Origin: a virus
IMG/VR virus record: IMGVR_UViG_3300021405_000043
Coordinates: 1 to 31,166 of that record
Length of the DNA: 31,166 bases
Direction: 5' to 3' (one strand)
Part shown: one piece after another, positions 7,918 to 14,144 of the stretch
How positions within the stretch are numbered: the first letter of the stretch is position 1
Layout of the letters: every line of letters starts with the position of its first letter
Position numbers and translations under genes: made by a program
Notes under the pieces: model-generated
What the model was told of the DNA's origin: nothing
The model's database searches: none
Seen by the model: the letters and a program-made list of their open reading frames with translations, nothing else

Positions 7918-8712
7918 TTATGGAACAACCTGGAACAACTCACCAACCTGCCCCGCGGCGTTCGCGAAGGCTGAGAAGTCCATCTCAGGACGTAAGTAAT
8001 CTGTATTCTTCATAGCCTGCCCGAGTTTTGACATTCTGCAGGAGTAGAGGTGGATCCCGTTCGGAATCACAAGTGGTGGTGCGGGAGCAGTTTGGCTAAC
8101 ACTCGCCGACTGGTATGGCTGCGACAACCAGAGTTCAAAGATTGGTCCCAAGCCCATCAGCGTGTTACCCAAAGAGACTGTGTAGCCTGTTGACTCTGCT
8201 GCGGAGACGTAACTGATGAGTACACCGACACCGGCATCGTCTTCACTGAATGTGTAGACGCCACCTGTCACGTTGTACTGGCCCACGATAGGTGAGGCTA
8301 CAGAACGGATCATGGCCATACCGTTACTACCATACCGCACACCAAGATCAGTCAAGAAATCGGCTGATTGTGAAACTGTAACAGTGAGTGGATCTGTTGT
8401 TGCATCCGAGGCGGAGATAACACCAATTTCATCCTTCACCATGTTCTTGACACCGGCCAGTTCGTTTTCAGCGAAGAAGATCTGATTGAAGAGACCAATG
8501 TCAATACGCCCTGGAGTGAACTTTCCAGTAACCTTCATCTGGGCTGGCGCGATGTCATCAGCAAATCTGTTCTGCCCGACAAGTTCCTTCAAGTCGAGAC
8601 TGATATCAACACTGACGTCTTGCACCGTCAACATCGAGTAAGGGGTAGGATTGTTTGCAAGTGTCCCGCCAACTGGCACGACCCATAGTCCACCGATACC
8701 AAACTGAAACAT
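7918..8712 (-). CDS. Major tail (tube) protein
   Basis: The 264-aa product precedes the chaperone and tape measure genes, the fixed place of the tail tube gene. The N-terminus (FQFGIGGLWVVPVG...TPYSMLTVQDVSVDISLDLK) and the following KVTGKFTPGRIDIGLFNQI segment resemble tube proteins, which start with a strand and an 'elk.....g' stretch. Residues about 143-175 (QYNVTGGVYTFSEDDAGVGV) form an inserted Ig-like module of a type common in phage structural proteins and also seen in the tail-tip gene of this window. The ATG at 8712 has GAGGAAG 5 bases upstream. The gene is bounded by non-coding elements on both sides, consistent with separate high-level expression. Confidence 0.85.
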   Translation of the reverse strand: MFQFGIGGLWVVPVGGTLANNPTPYSMLTVQDVSVDISLDLKELVGQNRFADDIAPAQMKVTGKFTPGRIDIGLFNQIFFAENELAGVKNMVKDEIGVISASDATTDPLTVTVSQSADFLTDLGVRYGSNGMAMIRSVASPIVGQYNVTGGVYTFSEDDAGVGVLISYVSAAESTGYTVSLGNTLMGLGPIFELWLSQPYQSASVSQTAPAPPLVIPNGIHLYSCRMSKLGQAMKNTDYLRPEMDFSAFANAAGQVGELFQVVP

Positions 8713-8770
8713 ATCACTTCCTCGCTTTCTTCGGCAGTAGCCGTGTCAAGTTGTAAGATACAAACCTAAA

Positions 8771-8791
8771 CCTCCGAATCTGCTCCGGAGG
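8771..8791 (-). other. Stem-loop in the leader of the major tail gene
   Basis: CCTCCG (8791-8786 on the minus strand) pairs with CGGAGG (8776-8771) around a 9-base loop and is followed by TTTAGGTTTG. It looks like a weak terminator or attenuator, but it lies upstream of the major tail gene and so would reduce its own expression if efficient. Two copies of GTTTAGGT flank it (about 8800 and 8766). The function is unknown. Confidence 0.35.
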
Positions 8792-8827
8792 CTGAATGAG
8801 ACCTAAACTTGGTAGTGCCTGGGACAT

Positions 8828-8914
8828 GCAACATGCGGTTCTTCGCAGTAGACACTGCGAATTTCGCAGGCGAACCTCTATCTTAGCCCATTAGTGCTGT
8901 AGAATCGTCAAGTT
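8828..8914 (-). promoter_or_regulatory. Promoter-like repeat element, copy A (upstream of major tail gene)
   Basis: The intergenic gap 8713-8926 carries an element found a second time at 30315-30403 on the opposite strand. Reading the minus strand, both copies contain TTGAC, then an identical 21-base core CAGCACTAATGGGCTAAGAT plus A (8899-8879), then CTGCGA, a hairpin and TGCGAAGAACC. The core holds CACTA-N2-GGG, the same spacing as the start region of T7, T3 and K11 promoters. The downstream hairpin is TTCGCAGT/ACTGCGAA with a GTCT loop, enclosed by GGTTC/GAACC. If transcription starts at the GGG (8889), the leader before the major tail ATG is about 177 bases. A promoter role is inference; the repeat itself is directly visible. 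Confidence 0.55.
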
Positions 8915-8926
8915 GATTTCTTTCTG

Positions 8927-9406
8927 CTAACCCTTCCTAGGAACACAAGATAAACCGCCTCCAACGATACATTTGATCGGGACCCAGATGGCACAATGTT
9001 CAAAGAAGACCGGAGTGTCGATGAAGATATCTCCTGAAATGAAGCAGTTAGTTACTAAGCCACCTAGTGTATTTGGTTCACCGAATCTTGGTCCAATCAA
9101 AGCATCATCAACAGCATCCAGTATATCAGCCATCAAGTCCTCTGCACTGAACTCTCCTGCTCCGATACCAACTGATGGGGAGTAAACTAGGATCAATGCA
9201 AAGTAGGTAAGGGTGTACTTCGGCATCATGAAGCTAGGTGGTTCTGCATCAAGATGCTCCTGCGGCTTCACCAAGAATAAAGCTGGCTGTTGACCGCCAG
9301 GCAGATCCTCAGGCAGCTGGAGACGTGGATCTGCTGTGACCCACGGATAACAGTCTGCTAACAGCTTGAAGAGCGCTGCCGTTACTTGTTTACGAGGTAC
9401 TATCAT
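8927..9406 (-). CDS. Tail terminator protein (probable)
   Basis: The 159-aa product lies between the gp10-like neck gene and the major tail protein, where siphoviruses encode the tail terminator. It begins with a helix (VPRKQVTAALFKLLADCYPW) followed by PALFLVKPQEH and a YTLTYFALILVYS strand. A helix DLMADILDAVDDAL and a final β-rich segment follow. This helix-strand-strand-helix-strand order agrees with terminator proteins such as lambda gpU, which cap the tail tube and join it to the head. The ATG at 9406 overlaps the preceding small gene by 17 bases. Identification depends mostly on context and fold-level resemblance. Confidence 0.65.
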   Translation of the reverse strand: MIVPRKQVTAALFKLLADCYPWVTADPRLQLPEDLPGGQQPALFLVKPQEHLDAEPPSFMMPKYTLTYFALILVYSPSVGIGAGEFSAEDLMADILDAVDDALIGPRFGEPNTLGGLVTNCFISGDIFIDTPVFFEHCAIWVPIKCIVGGGLSCVPRKG

Positions 9407-9602
9407 CTGACTTCTTTGTTGACCTCGTCTTAGGGCTGCTCAAAGCTTGTCCCTCTGTGGGTGGAGGTTGTGTAACCGATGTTATCGCCGTCGGGCCGCA
9501 AAGGGCGTCAATTGTAGCTGCTGCAGCGTTGGCGTGTGCAGCTGCCATAACAGAGGCCCAATCGGTTGTGCACGGGTTTGGAGTTGTAACCAGTGTTGGC
9601 AT
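9390..9602 (-). CDS. Small protein of 70 aa, unknown function
   Basis: The frame has AAGGAG 9 bases upstream of ATG 9602 and fits tightly between two neck genes (12-base gap before, 17-base overlap after), so it is probably real. The product has an Ala-rich helix in its first half (WASVMAAAHANAAAATIDAL) and a polar, Ser/Thr/Lys-rich tail. I recognise no family. A plus-strand frame covers the same stretch but lacks gene context. Confidence 0.55.
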   Translation of the reverse strand: MPTLVTTPNPCTTDWASVMAAAHANAAAATIDALCGPTAITSVTQPPPTEGQALSSPKTRSTKKSDDSTS

Positions 9603-9614
9603 GTTGATTTCTCC

Positions 9615-10205
9615 TTATCTTCTGATTGCTTCTGATACTACTTTCTGAAGTGCATCACGGATTGAACCTGCATTTTCTTCCAACGAAGGTGCCATGAACG
9701 GTAGGTGTGGGATCGCTGGGTGAGTAACCTGCTTGGTTACAACTCCACCTATGCTAGAAAAACTAGAGATAGCAGCTGCCCTTCTGTTACCGCCACTAGC
9801 CATCGCTCGTCTAACATTTCCCATGACACTTTGGTTCCTTGGAGTTGGTCCATCTTGTCCGAAGAATGCAAGGGCCTTCTTGTTTACTGGCCGTATTATG
9901 TAAGGACCCTTGCCACCAGCTTCAAAGTATCCTCCGTAGTGCGCTGGTCCTCCGCCTCCCTCGATGCCCCCAATTACTTGATTGCCTTTCACAACAGACT
10001 TTACTGGATGGATTGAATCAACTAACGTTCCAGAAACATGGCGGAGAACCTGTCCACTCAACTTCTGAGTGACAATGTAGTGACGGAGACGGAGCATTTC
10101 CGTATCCATCCCAGCTTCCAGGCTCGCCATAATCTTGTTGTAGAGGGTTCGGTAGTAGTTGATTACCTCAGCATTAGAGCCACCGAAAGAAGCGTTGAAC
10201 TGCAT
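9615..10205 (-). CDS. HK97 gp10-like head-tail / tail completion protein
   Basis: The 196-aa product has the gp10-like pattern: an N-terminal helix, then LSGQVLRHVSGTLVDSI (family: 'LSG.vL..rTG.L..SI'), then strands with an AHYGGYFEAGGKGPY turn (family: 'Y...vEfG...'), and a C-terminal helix after HPAIPHLPFMAPSLEE (family: 'pa.pFl.pAle'). Members of the family join the connector and tail. The start ATG overlaps the preceding stop by one base (TAATG). The middle includes a positively charged stretch (NVRRAMASGGNRRAAA), longer than usual, which could bind DNA or another neck protein. Confidence 0.78.
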   Translation of the reverse strand: MQFNASFGGSNAEVINYYRTLYNKIMASLEAGMDTEMLRLRHYIVTQKLSGQVLRHVSGTLVDSIHPVKSVVKGNQVIGGIEGGGGPAHYGGYFEAGGKGPYIIRPVNKKALAFFGQDGPTPRNQSVMGNVRRAMASGGNRRAAAISSFSSIGGVVTKQVTHPAIPHLPFMAPSLEENAGSIRDALQKVVSEAIRR

Positions 10206-10606
10206 TAGCTAGCCTTCTTAGTCAACTTCTTCCTGGGTTCTGCTTCGGCGGATTCCTTCGCCTCGATAGCTGCTTGTGTATCAGCAAGCTTCTGGTTTGC
10301 ATCCTCGATCTTCTTGTCGTAGGCGGCTTGCTCAGCTTCGAGGTCTGTAACTTCATGCTCCGCGATGTAGAGGGCAGCTTCGTCCTCCGTCATATCGTGA
10401 GAAGCCAAGACACGCTCCTTGTGGGGCGTCTCGGTGGTAACAGCTTGTGCACCTTCAAAGATAATGCACTTACCTGTTGCAGCTGCCCTACACAATGGGC
10501 ACTCAACAGCTAGAGTCGCGTCATCATAAGCTTTGAAAATGTTGATTTCAACTTCTTCGACTACTGGTTCATCAGAAGCTGTTTCTTTGATGGCTGTATT
10601 AGTCAT
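10205..10606 (-). CDS. Zinc-finger and coiled-coil protein, unknown neck-region role
   Basis: The start was set to ATG 10606, which has AGGAG 7 bases upstream; the longest frame (to 10753) would run into the tiny membrane gene and has a basic, non-phage-like N-terminus. The 133-aa product has a short zinc-binding motif near residues 34-60: CPLCRAAATGKC followed by TPHKERV. The C-x2-C-x6-C and His resemble small zinc fingers in many phage proteins. The C-terminal half is a charged coiled coil (TDLEAEQAAYDKKIEDANQK and onward) with a final Lys-rich tail. It sits between the connector and gp10-like genes. Function is unknown; scaffold or DNA binding are possible. Confidence 0.7.
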   Translation of the reverse strand: MTNTAIKETASDEPVVEEVEINIFKAYDDATLAVECPLCRAAATGKCIIFEGAQAVTTETPHKERVLASHDMTEDEAALYIAEHEVTDLEAEQAAYDKKIEDANQKLADTQAAIEAKESAEAEPRKKLTKKAS

Positions 10607-10650
10607 TGTTTGTCTCCTAGTTGGATTGTTTGGTTCAGTACAACGTCTTA

Positions 10651-10827
10651 CTAGCGTAGATGATGTAGAGTCATTCCTCCACCAAAGAGGTAGAATAGGA
10701 GTAGGATTACGAGGATCAACCCTAAAACTCCAACACCTCCGCCTGGACCCCATCTATGATACCCGTAGTAACCACCACCACCACCAAATACGATTAGCAA
10801 GATGATGAATAACAAGATCAGCGACAT
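10651..10827 (-). CDS. Tiny glycine-rich membrane protein (DUF3309-like), 58 aa
   Basis: A 59-codon frame begins at ATG 10827 behind a perfect AGGAGG six bases upstream and ends at TAG 10651. The product has two hydrophobic segments (SLILLFIILLIVF, residues 2-14, and VLGLILVILLLFYLF, about 34-48) linked by GGGGGYYGYHRWGPGGG. This order (hydrophobic, aromatic/Gly turn with WGPGGG, hydrophobic) resembles the small DUF3309 proteins of bacteria and phages. It lies between the head-tail connector and the zinc-finger gene. Such short two-segment membrane proteins can be holin-like, but the family has no established lytic role. Confidence 0.7.
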   Translation of the reverse strand: MSLILLFIILLIVFGGGGGYYGYHRWGPGGGVGVLGLILVILLLFYLFGGGMTLHHLR

Positions 10828-10835
10828 AAATCCTC

Positions 10836-11567
10836 CTAGACTGTCAACCAGGGCCTTGTGTAGTTCTCGATCAACCGCTCAACATCTGGGTCGTATTCAA
10901 ACCCGCCATTGTCCCCTGATGGAGCAGGTGAGAGGTATGTAATGCTACCAGCACCTTGGGCCATCGCTTTACTTGCAACACCAATGTACGATCTCTTTTT
11001 GTACTCCAAGGCAGATGACTTGATGCAGGCAACTAAGATGTCGTATGGAACTGGGTCGTAGCCAGCAATGTAGTCAACAAGAATATTCTGGATTCCTTTA
11101 GTAAACCCGTTGACGAACCAAGTTCCAAACACTGTACCTGACATTGAAGTTCCACCAGCCCCTCGAATGAACAGGTACCGTTTACTTACACTCACATTGT
11201 AACCCGATACTCCAAACTTTGGACTAACTGGGATGATAGTATTTCCGACCTGTAGTACGTTGACAGCCTGGATAGGGTAGTTCCTGAGGTAGAGCTTCAT
11301 GGAACCATTCCCGTCGTATGCCTCCTGATAGTTTACCCAGGAGTTGAACGGCGACTCGGTAGGCGTGTCCTCAGCCATATCGCCGCGACCGGTGCGCCAC
11401 ATAAACATCGACGACCAAGCAGTAATGATCTGTTGAATCTGATCGGTATCAGTTGGCTGAGTAGGTGCTGGTGGACTGTTAGCATTCAGCCAGCCTAACA
11501 CATCCGCAACGGTGCACAGGTCGATGGGGTTGGGCCCTACGACAGGCGGGGTTGGTGTTGTACCCAT
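10836..11567 (-). CDS. Head-tail connector (gp6/gp15-like adaptor)
   Basis: The 243-aa product follows the adaptor pattern: a helix AWSSMFMWRTGR, then YQEAYDGNGSMKLYLRNYPI (family: 'Y.e.ydG.g...l.l...Pi..v'), strands, then ILVDYIAGYDPVPYDILVAC and a C-terminal helix with LEYKKRSYIG. These are the recognised features of the gp6-like connector class, though this copy is longer than most because of a 45-residue Pro-rich N-terminus and a middle strand insertion. It would form the ring between the portal and the neck. It begins 3 bases after the acyltransferase stop with GGAG as ribosome site overlapping that stop. Confidence 0.77.
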   Translation of the reverse strand: MGTTPTPPVVGPNPIDLCTVADVLGWLNANSPPAPTQPTDTDQIQQIITAWSSMFMWRTGRGDMAEDTPTESPFNSWVNYQEAYDGNGSMKLYLRNYPIQAVNVLQVGNTIIPVSPKFGVSGYNVSVSKRYLFIRGAGGTSMSGTVFGTWFVNGFTKGIQNILVDYIAGYDPVPYDILVACIKSSALEYKKRSYIGVASKAMAQGAGSITYLSPAPSGDNGGFEYDPDVERLIENYTRPWLTV

Positions 11568-11570
11568 GTT

Positions 11571-12560
11571 TTACTCCAAGTCAAGCTCGTGAGGTTCAAG
11601 CGTGTAGAGCTTCCCATCCGCTATGAATGGCGGAGTAGGAATTAGGTCAACTTCTGTACCGGGATCTTCCCAAAATCTAGTTGGATAGATTGCTAGCAGA
11701 TGCGTCTTGTAGGATAGGTCTGGTTCATACATCCGCTTGAAGTAACTATTACCCATCATCATGTCTACACAACTAACTGTAGAGTCTTCAACTGAATCCT
11801 TGATGACTTGTGATCTAACAGCAGCCCCAACACCTGGCATTCCATGATTCATCAACGTCGAGATCATAAACCTACATCCGTTGATTGTTGCTGTAATCGT
11901 AGCAGCGCAATCCATCCCACCTTCAGAACTACCAACCCACAACCTGGGCTGTAACTCCGGAGTTAGCAGAATAGCTTGCATAAACGCGGCGTAAAGTCTC
12001 TCCATTCGATCAAGACAGATAGGATCGTACTTCAACCAGGCAGTAGCCTTCAAGTGTTTTCTTTGTATCCAAAGTAGTCCACTAAACTCAGGAGTGTTGA
12101 CGTAATCAGGTCCTTCAATCCTAGTCTTCAGTTCTGCTGCTCTCTGAAGATTCTGCCTGATCTTCCTTTTATGATTCTTCTCTCTAGCTTCGTACCAATA
12201 CTCCCACTCACCACCAACAAACAGAAGGTTCTTAGGAACTTGTAGACTCAACTTCCCAAAGTTTCCAGAAGAGGGTTCGTCAATCCCATTTATCAACCAC
12301 GCTCTGTTTGAAAAGATCAGATAGCTAATCAACTTCTTAGGCTGAGTTATACGCCAAGGACACAAGATATCACCAAACAACTCCCAGGAACCATCAAAGG
12401 TTGTGGATGGTGAGATGCAGATGTGTTCTCCACCAATATCAACGACTTCTGTTTGAATCTCAGAATACTCAGCTACCTTTTGTAGTAGCTTCAAGGAGTC
12501 TGTCGGAACTACTAACTCCTTATTCCACTCTTGTTTGGTTACATCAAAGATTGTAGCCAA
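11571..12560 (-). CDS. GNAT-fold acyltransferase, CelD/FemAB type
   Basis: The best start is TTG 12560, which has AGGAG six bases upstream and follows the methyltransferase stop by 7 bases; longer frames begin with GTG 12599 or TTG 12602. The product is about 329 aa. Two hallmarks of the CelD/FemAB-like GNAT class are seen: the helix EKNHKRKIRQNLQRAAEL (about residues 127-144), and a C-terminal domain with ITATINGCRFMISTL, HGMPGVGAAV and VDMMMGNSYFKRMY (family: 'PG..L...i....G....D...G...YK'). Such enzymes transfer acyl or aminoacyl groups to sugars or peptides. With the methyltransferase it forms a two-gene cassette in a place where head-completion genes normally adjoin. Substrate unknown. 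Confidence 0.75.
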   Translation of the reverse strand: MATIFDVTKQEWNKELVVPTDSLKLLQKVAEYSEIQTEVVDIGGEHICISPSTTFDGSWELFGDILCPWRITQPKKLISYLIFSNRAWLINGIDEPSSGNFGKLSLQVPKNLLFVGGEWEYWYEAREKNHKRKIRQNLQRAAELKTRIEGPDYVNTPEFSGLLWIQRKHLKATAWLKYDPICLDRMERLYAAFMQAILLTPELQPRLWVGSSEGGMDCAATITATINGCRFMISTLMNHGMPGVGAAVRSQVIKDSVEDSTVSCVDMMMGNSYFKRMYEPDLSYKTHLLAIYPTRFWEDPGTEVDLIPTPPFIADGKLYTLEPHELDLE

Positions 12561-12567
12561 GTCTCTC

Positions 12568-13242
12568 CTACTCCAATGTGATTGAAAATCGTGGATCACC
12601 AACAGCTGACTTTACAGCTAGCATGACCTTTGTTGCTGTTCTCCAAGAATCTACTTCTTCCTTCAGCCAGCAGACAGCAGGTCCATACCCTGTATTCGGG
12701 TCGTGGTAGAAGTTGAGTACGAAGGCGTACCCTCCAATCTGACTACATACCCACGCCAACCATTGTGCATCTACAAATGTTATACAAGCTGGGTCATACG
12801 TCATCTGCTGCGACGAATCTGGTGTGTAGATGAATGCTCTGTCAGTAAACGTTTCAAACATCCACTTCAAGGCCCTAACCATTTCAGGGATCGTCAAGTA
12901 GCAGAGCGTCTTTGTGCACAACATGTGCCGTTGGACGTCGAAGTAGTGCAAACCCGGATTTCTAAGATTGTACTTCGAAACTTCACCTACTGAAGAGGAT
13001 GGGTTTAGATCGTAGCCGAATACTTCATGTCCGGCATACTTCAGTGCAATCATCATCTCGGATTCTTGCCCACAGCCTATTTCAAGAACGCCACCAGGCT
13101 CTTCAAAGATTCTAACTATCGACGCGCCAATAGCCTCATCAAAAGGTACAACCATGTTGGAGTCGTTGGAAGAGTTCTCTACAGATGGCTCTTCTCCCTT
13201 CAACCATGGTGCTATAGTCAAATTCGGGTTCCAATTGTTCAT
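12568..13242 (-). CDS. SAM-dependent methyltransferase (class I), accessory
   Basis: The 224-aa product has a Rossmann-type SAM-binding motif I, VLEIGCGQESEMM (residues about 52-64), followed by the acidic residue of strand 2 in VFGYDLNPSS (D78). Strands and helices of a class I fold follow, then YTPDSSQQMTYDP and a C-terminal WLKEEVDSW segment. No target-recognition domain or N-6/C-5 DNA methylase motif (DPPY, PCQ) is seen, so a small-molecule, sugar or protein target is more likely than DNA. GAGG lies before ATG 13242. It is followed at once by the acyltransferase. Confidence 0.82.
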   Translation of the reverse strand: MNNWNPNLTIAPWLKGEEPSVENSSNDSNMVVPFDEAIGASIVRIFEEPGGVLEIGCGQESEMMIALKYAGHEVFGYDLNPSSSVGEVSKYNLRNPGLHYFDVQRHMLCTKTLCYLTIPEMVRALKWMFETFTDRAFIYTPDSSQQMTYDPACITFVDAQWLAWVCSQIGGYAFVLNFYHDPNTGYGPAVCWLKEEVDSWRTATKVMLAVKSAVGDPRFSITLE

Positions 13243-13277
13243 TCATTTCCTCAATCATATATACAAAACTAGAAGAA

Positions 13278-13424
13278 CTACTCCTTCTGTTCTTCTGGAG
13301 TATCTTCTTTTACCTCCTCTGCCTTCAACTGTAAGTCTGCTACAACTTTGCTGATAGCATCAGTTGAACTATCATCTTCAACCTCGTGAACACCTCCCGG
13401 TACTACTATTCTATACTTGGTCAC
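13278..13424 (-). CDS. Very small acidic protein, 48 aa
   Basis: A 49-codon frame starts with GTG 13424 in a GTGA overlap with the upstream lipoprotein stop and ends at TAG 13278. The product begins TKYRIVVPGGVHEVEDD and ends in a Lys/Glu-rich helix (LQLKAEEVKEDTPEEQKE). Codon-phase continuity, the overlap geometry used elsewhere in this window, and a sensible protein composition make it credible. No family recognised. Confidence 0.55.
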   Translation of the reverse strand: MTKYRIVVPGGVHEVEDDSSTDAISKVVADLQLKAEEVKEDTPEEQKE

Positions 13425-13684
13425 TTAGCTTCCTGTGGATTCTTGATCGGTGGGTGCTCCAGAAGTTCTTCACAGAAGTTTTTCTGCTCAGTCGATATTG
13501 TTCCCGGTAGTTTCTTCAAGGAGATGTTGGGTGTAAGAAGTGCTAGGCAGTAAGCTTCAGGTGTCATAGGTGCCATCGCTGCTGCGGTTTTGTTTGCGAT
13601 TCCGCAGTTTATGACGATGAGGGAATGACTGCACCCCAACATCGGTAGAAGGATTAGCAGAAGAAATCTCTGTAAGGTCTTCAC
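13421..13684 (-). CDS. Predicted lipoprotein, 87 aa (o-spanin candidate)
   Basis: I chose GTG 13684, which has GGGAGG 7 bases upstream; the longest frame begins at 13801. The product opens with basic residues and a hydrophobic run ending in LLILLPMLGC, a good lipobox with cleavage before Cys. The mature part is about 70 residues with further Cys residues (INCG, AYCLA, KNFCEE). It overlaps the preceding gene by 128 bases in another frame, an arrangement known for Rz/Rz1 spanins. However, the partner gene here lacks an N-terminal membrane segment and the mature protein is not proline-rich, so a spanin role is only a possibility. Confidence 0.6.
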   Translation of the reverse strand: MKTLQRFLLLILLPMLGCSHSLIVINCGIANKTAAAMAPMTPEAYCLALLTPNISLKKLPGTISTEQKNFCEELLEHPPIKNPQEAK

Positions 13685-13931
13685 GGGTCGTTTCCTCCCA
13701 CCTATGCCTATGTATGTATACGGGAACTGGTTGTCCTTCCACTTCTTTCTCTTTGGCGGAACCCATCGCAGGTTCACAGTAGCACTTCGGCCCAGTAACA
13801 TGAGGAGGAGCCAACTTGAAGAGTTCTCCTACGTATGGGGTTGATGGAGCTATATCAAACTGAACTAACTGGTTATCTTCGTATGACCTGAACACTCCCC
13901 AGCCCTGTGTAGTTCGTTGGCGTTTATGCAT
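13557..13931 (-). CDS. Protein of 124 aa, unknown function
   Basis: ATG 13931 lies 6 bases after GGAGGAA, and the gene starts 20 bases after a terminator hairpin, so it begins a new block. The first 80 residues look like a real protein (GWGVFRSYEDNQLVQFDIAP, then a CYCEP motif). The last ~42 codons overlap the lipoprotein gene in another frame and become Arg/Ser/His-rich, which suggests the overlap frame is under constraint from the lipoprotein. No family recognised. Confidence 0.55.
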   Translation of the reverse strand: MHKRQRTTQGWGVFRSYEDNQLVQFDIAPSTPYVGELFKLAPPHVTGPKCYCEPAMGSAKEKEVEGQPVPVYIHRHRWEETTREDLTEISSANPSTDVGVQSFPHRHKLRNRKQNRSSDGTYDT

Positions 13932-13950
13932 CTAACTTCCTCCATTCAAG

Positions 13951-13982
13951 AAAAGTGGGAGCGGCCAAGTCTAACCGCTCCC
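13951..13982 (-). terminator. Rho-independent-type terminator, distal
   Basis: GGGAGCGG pairs with CCGCTCCC (13982-13975 and 13964-13957 on the minus strand) around a 10-base loop. The minus strand then reads ACTTTTC, a short U-tract. It is the second of two hairpins behind the capsid gene and just before a new gene start. Confidence 0.65.
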
Positions 13983-14101
13983 TAACTCAGAATATTCAAC
14001 ACAGTTGGAAGAAGGAGTAAAGTTACAACAAACTGCTTACCGCTTTGGCTGAGGCGTTGGAGGCAAGCCTTGATCTGGACGAGCAGACGCGCCTGGAACG
14101 G

Positions 14102-14136
14102 AAAAGGGTGGGAGCCCTGGCGCCAGCGACTCCCAC
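14102..14136 (-). terminator. Rho-independent-type terminator behind the major capsid gene
   Basis: GTGGGAG pairs with CTCCCAC (14136-14130 and 14114-14108); within it CTGGCGCCAG is a further palindrome. The minus strand then reads CCTTTTCC. The hairpin begins 8 bases after the capsid stop. It should reduce read-through from the abundant capsid message into the accessory genes. Confidence 0.72.
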
Positions 14137-14144
14137 AAGCTGCC

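Noticed and set aside
8740-8760. TTGACA at about 8744-8749 on the minus strand as a -35 box for the major tail gene
   Set aside because: No acceptable -10 hexamer lies 16-18 bases downstream before the ribosome site.
8771-8791. Firm terminator call for the hairpin upstream of the major tail gene
   Set aside because: The T-rich tail is broken (TTTAGGTTT) and the place, between a promoter-like element and its gene, does not fit; kept as a stem-loop only.
9705-10072. Plus-strand open frames opposite the gp10-like gene
   Set aside because: They are shadows of the minus-strand gene, with no ribosome site, no neighbours on that strand and compositions unlike real proteins.
10607-10753. N-terminal extension of the zinc-finger gene to 10753
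   Set aside because: It overlaps the tiny membrane gene and its composition is unlike the rest; ATG 10606 has AGGAG.
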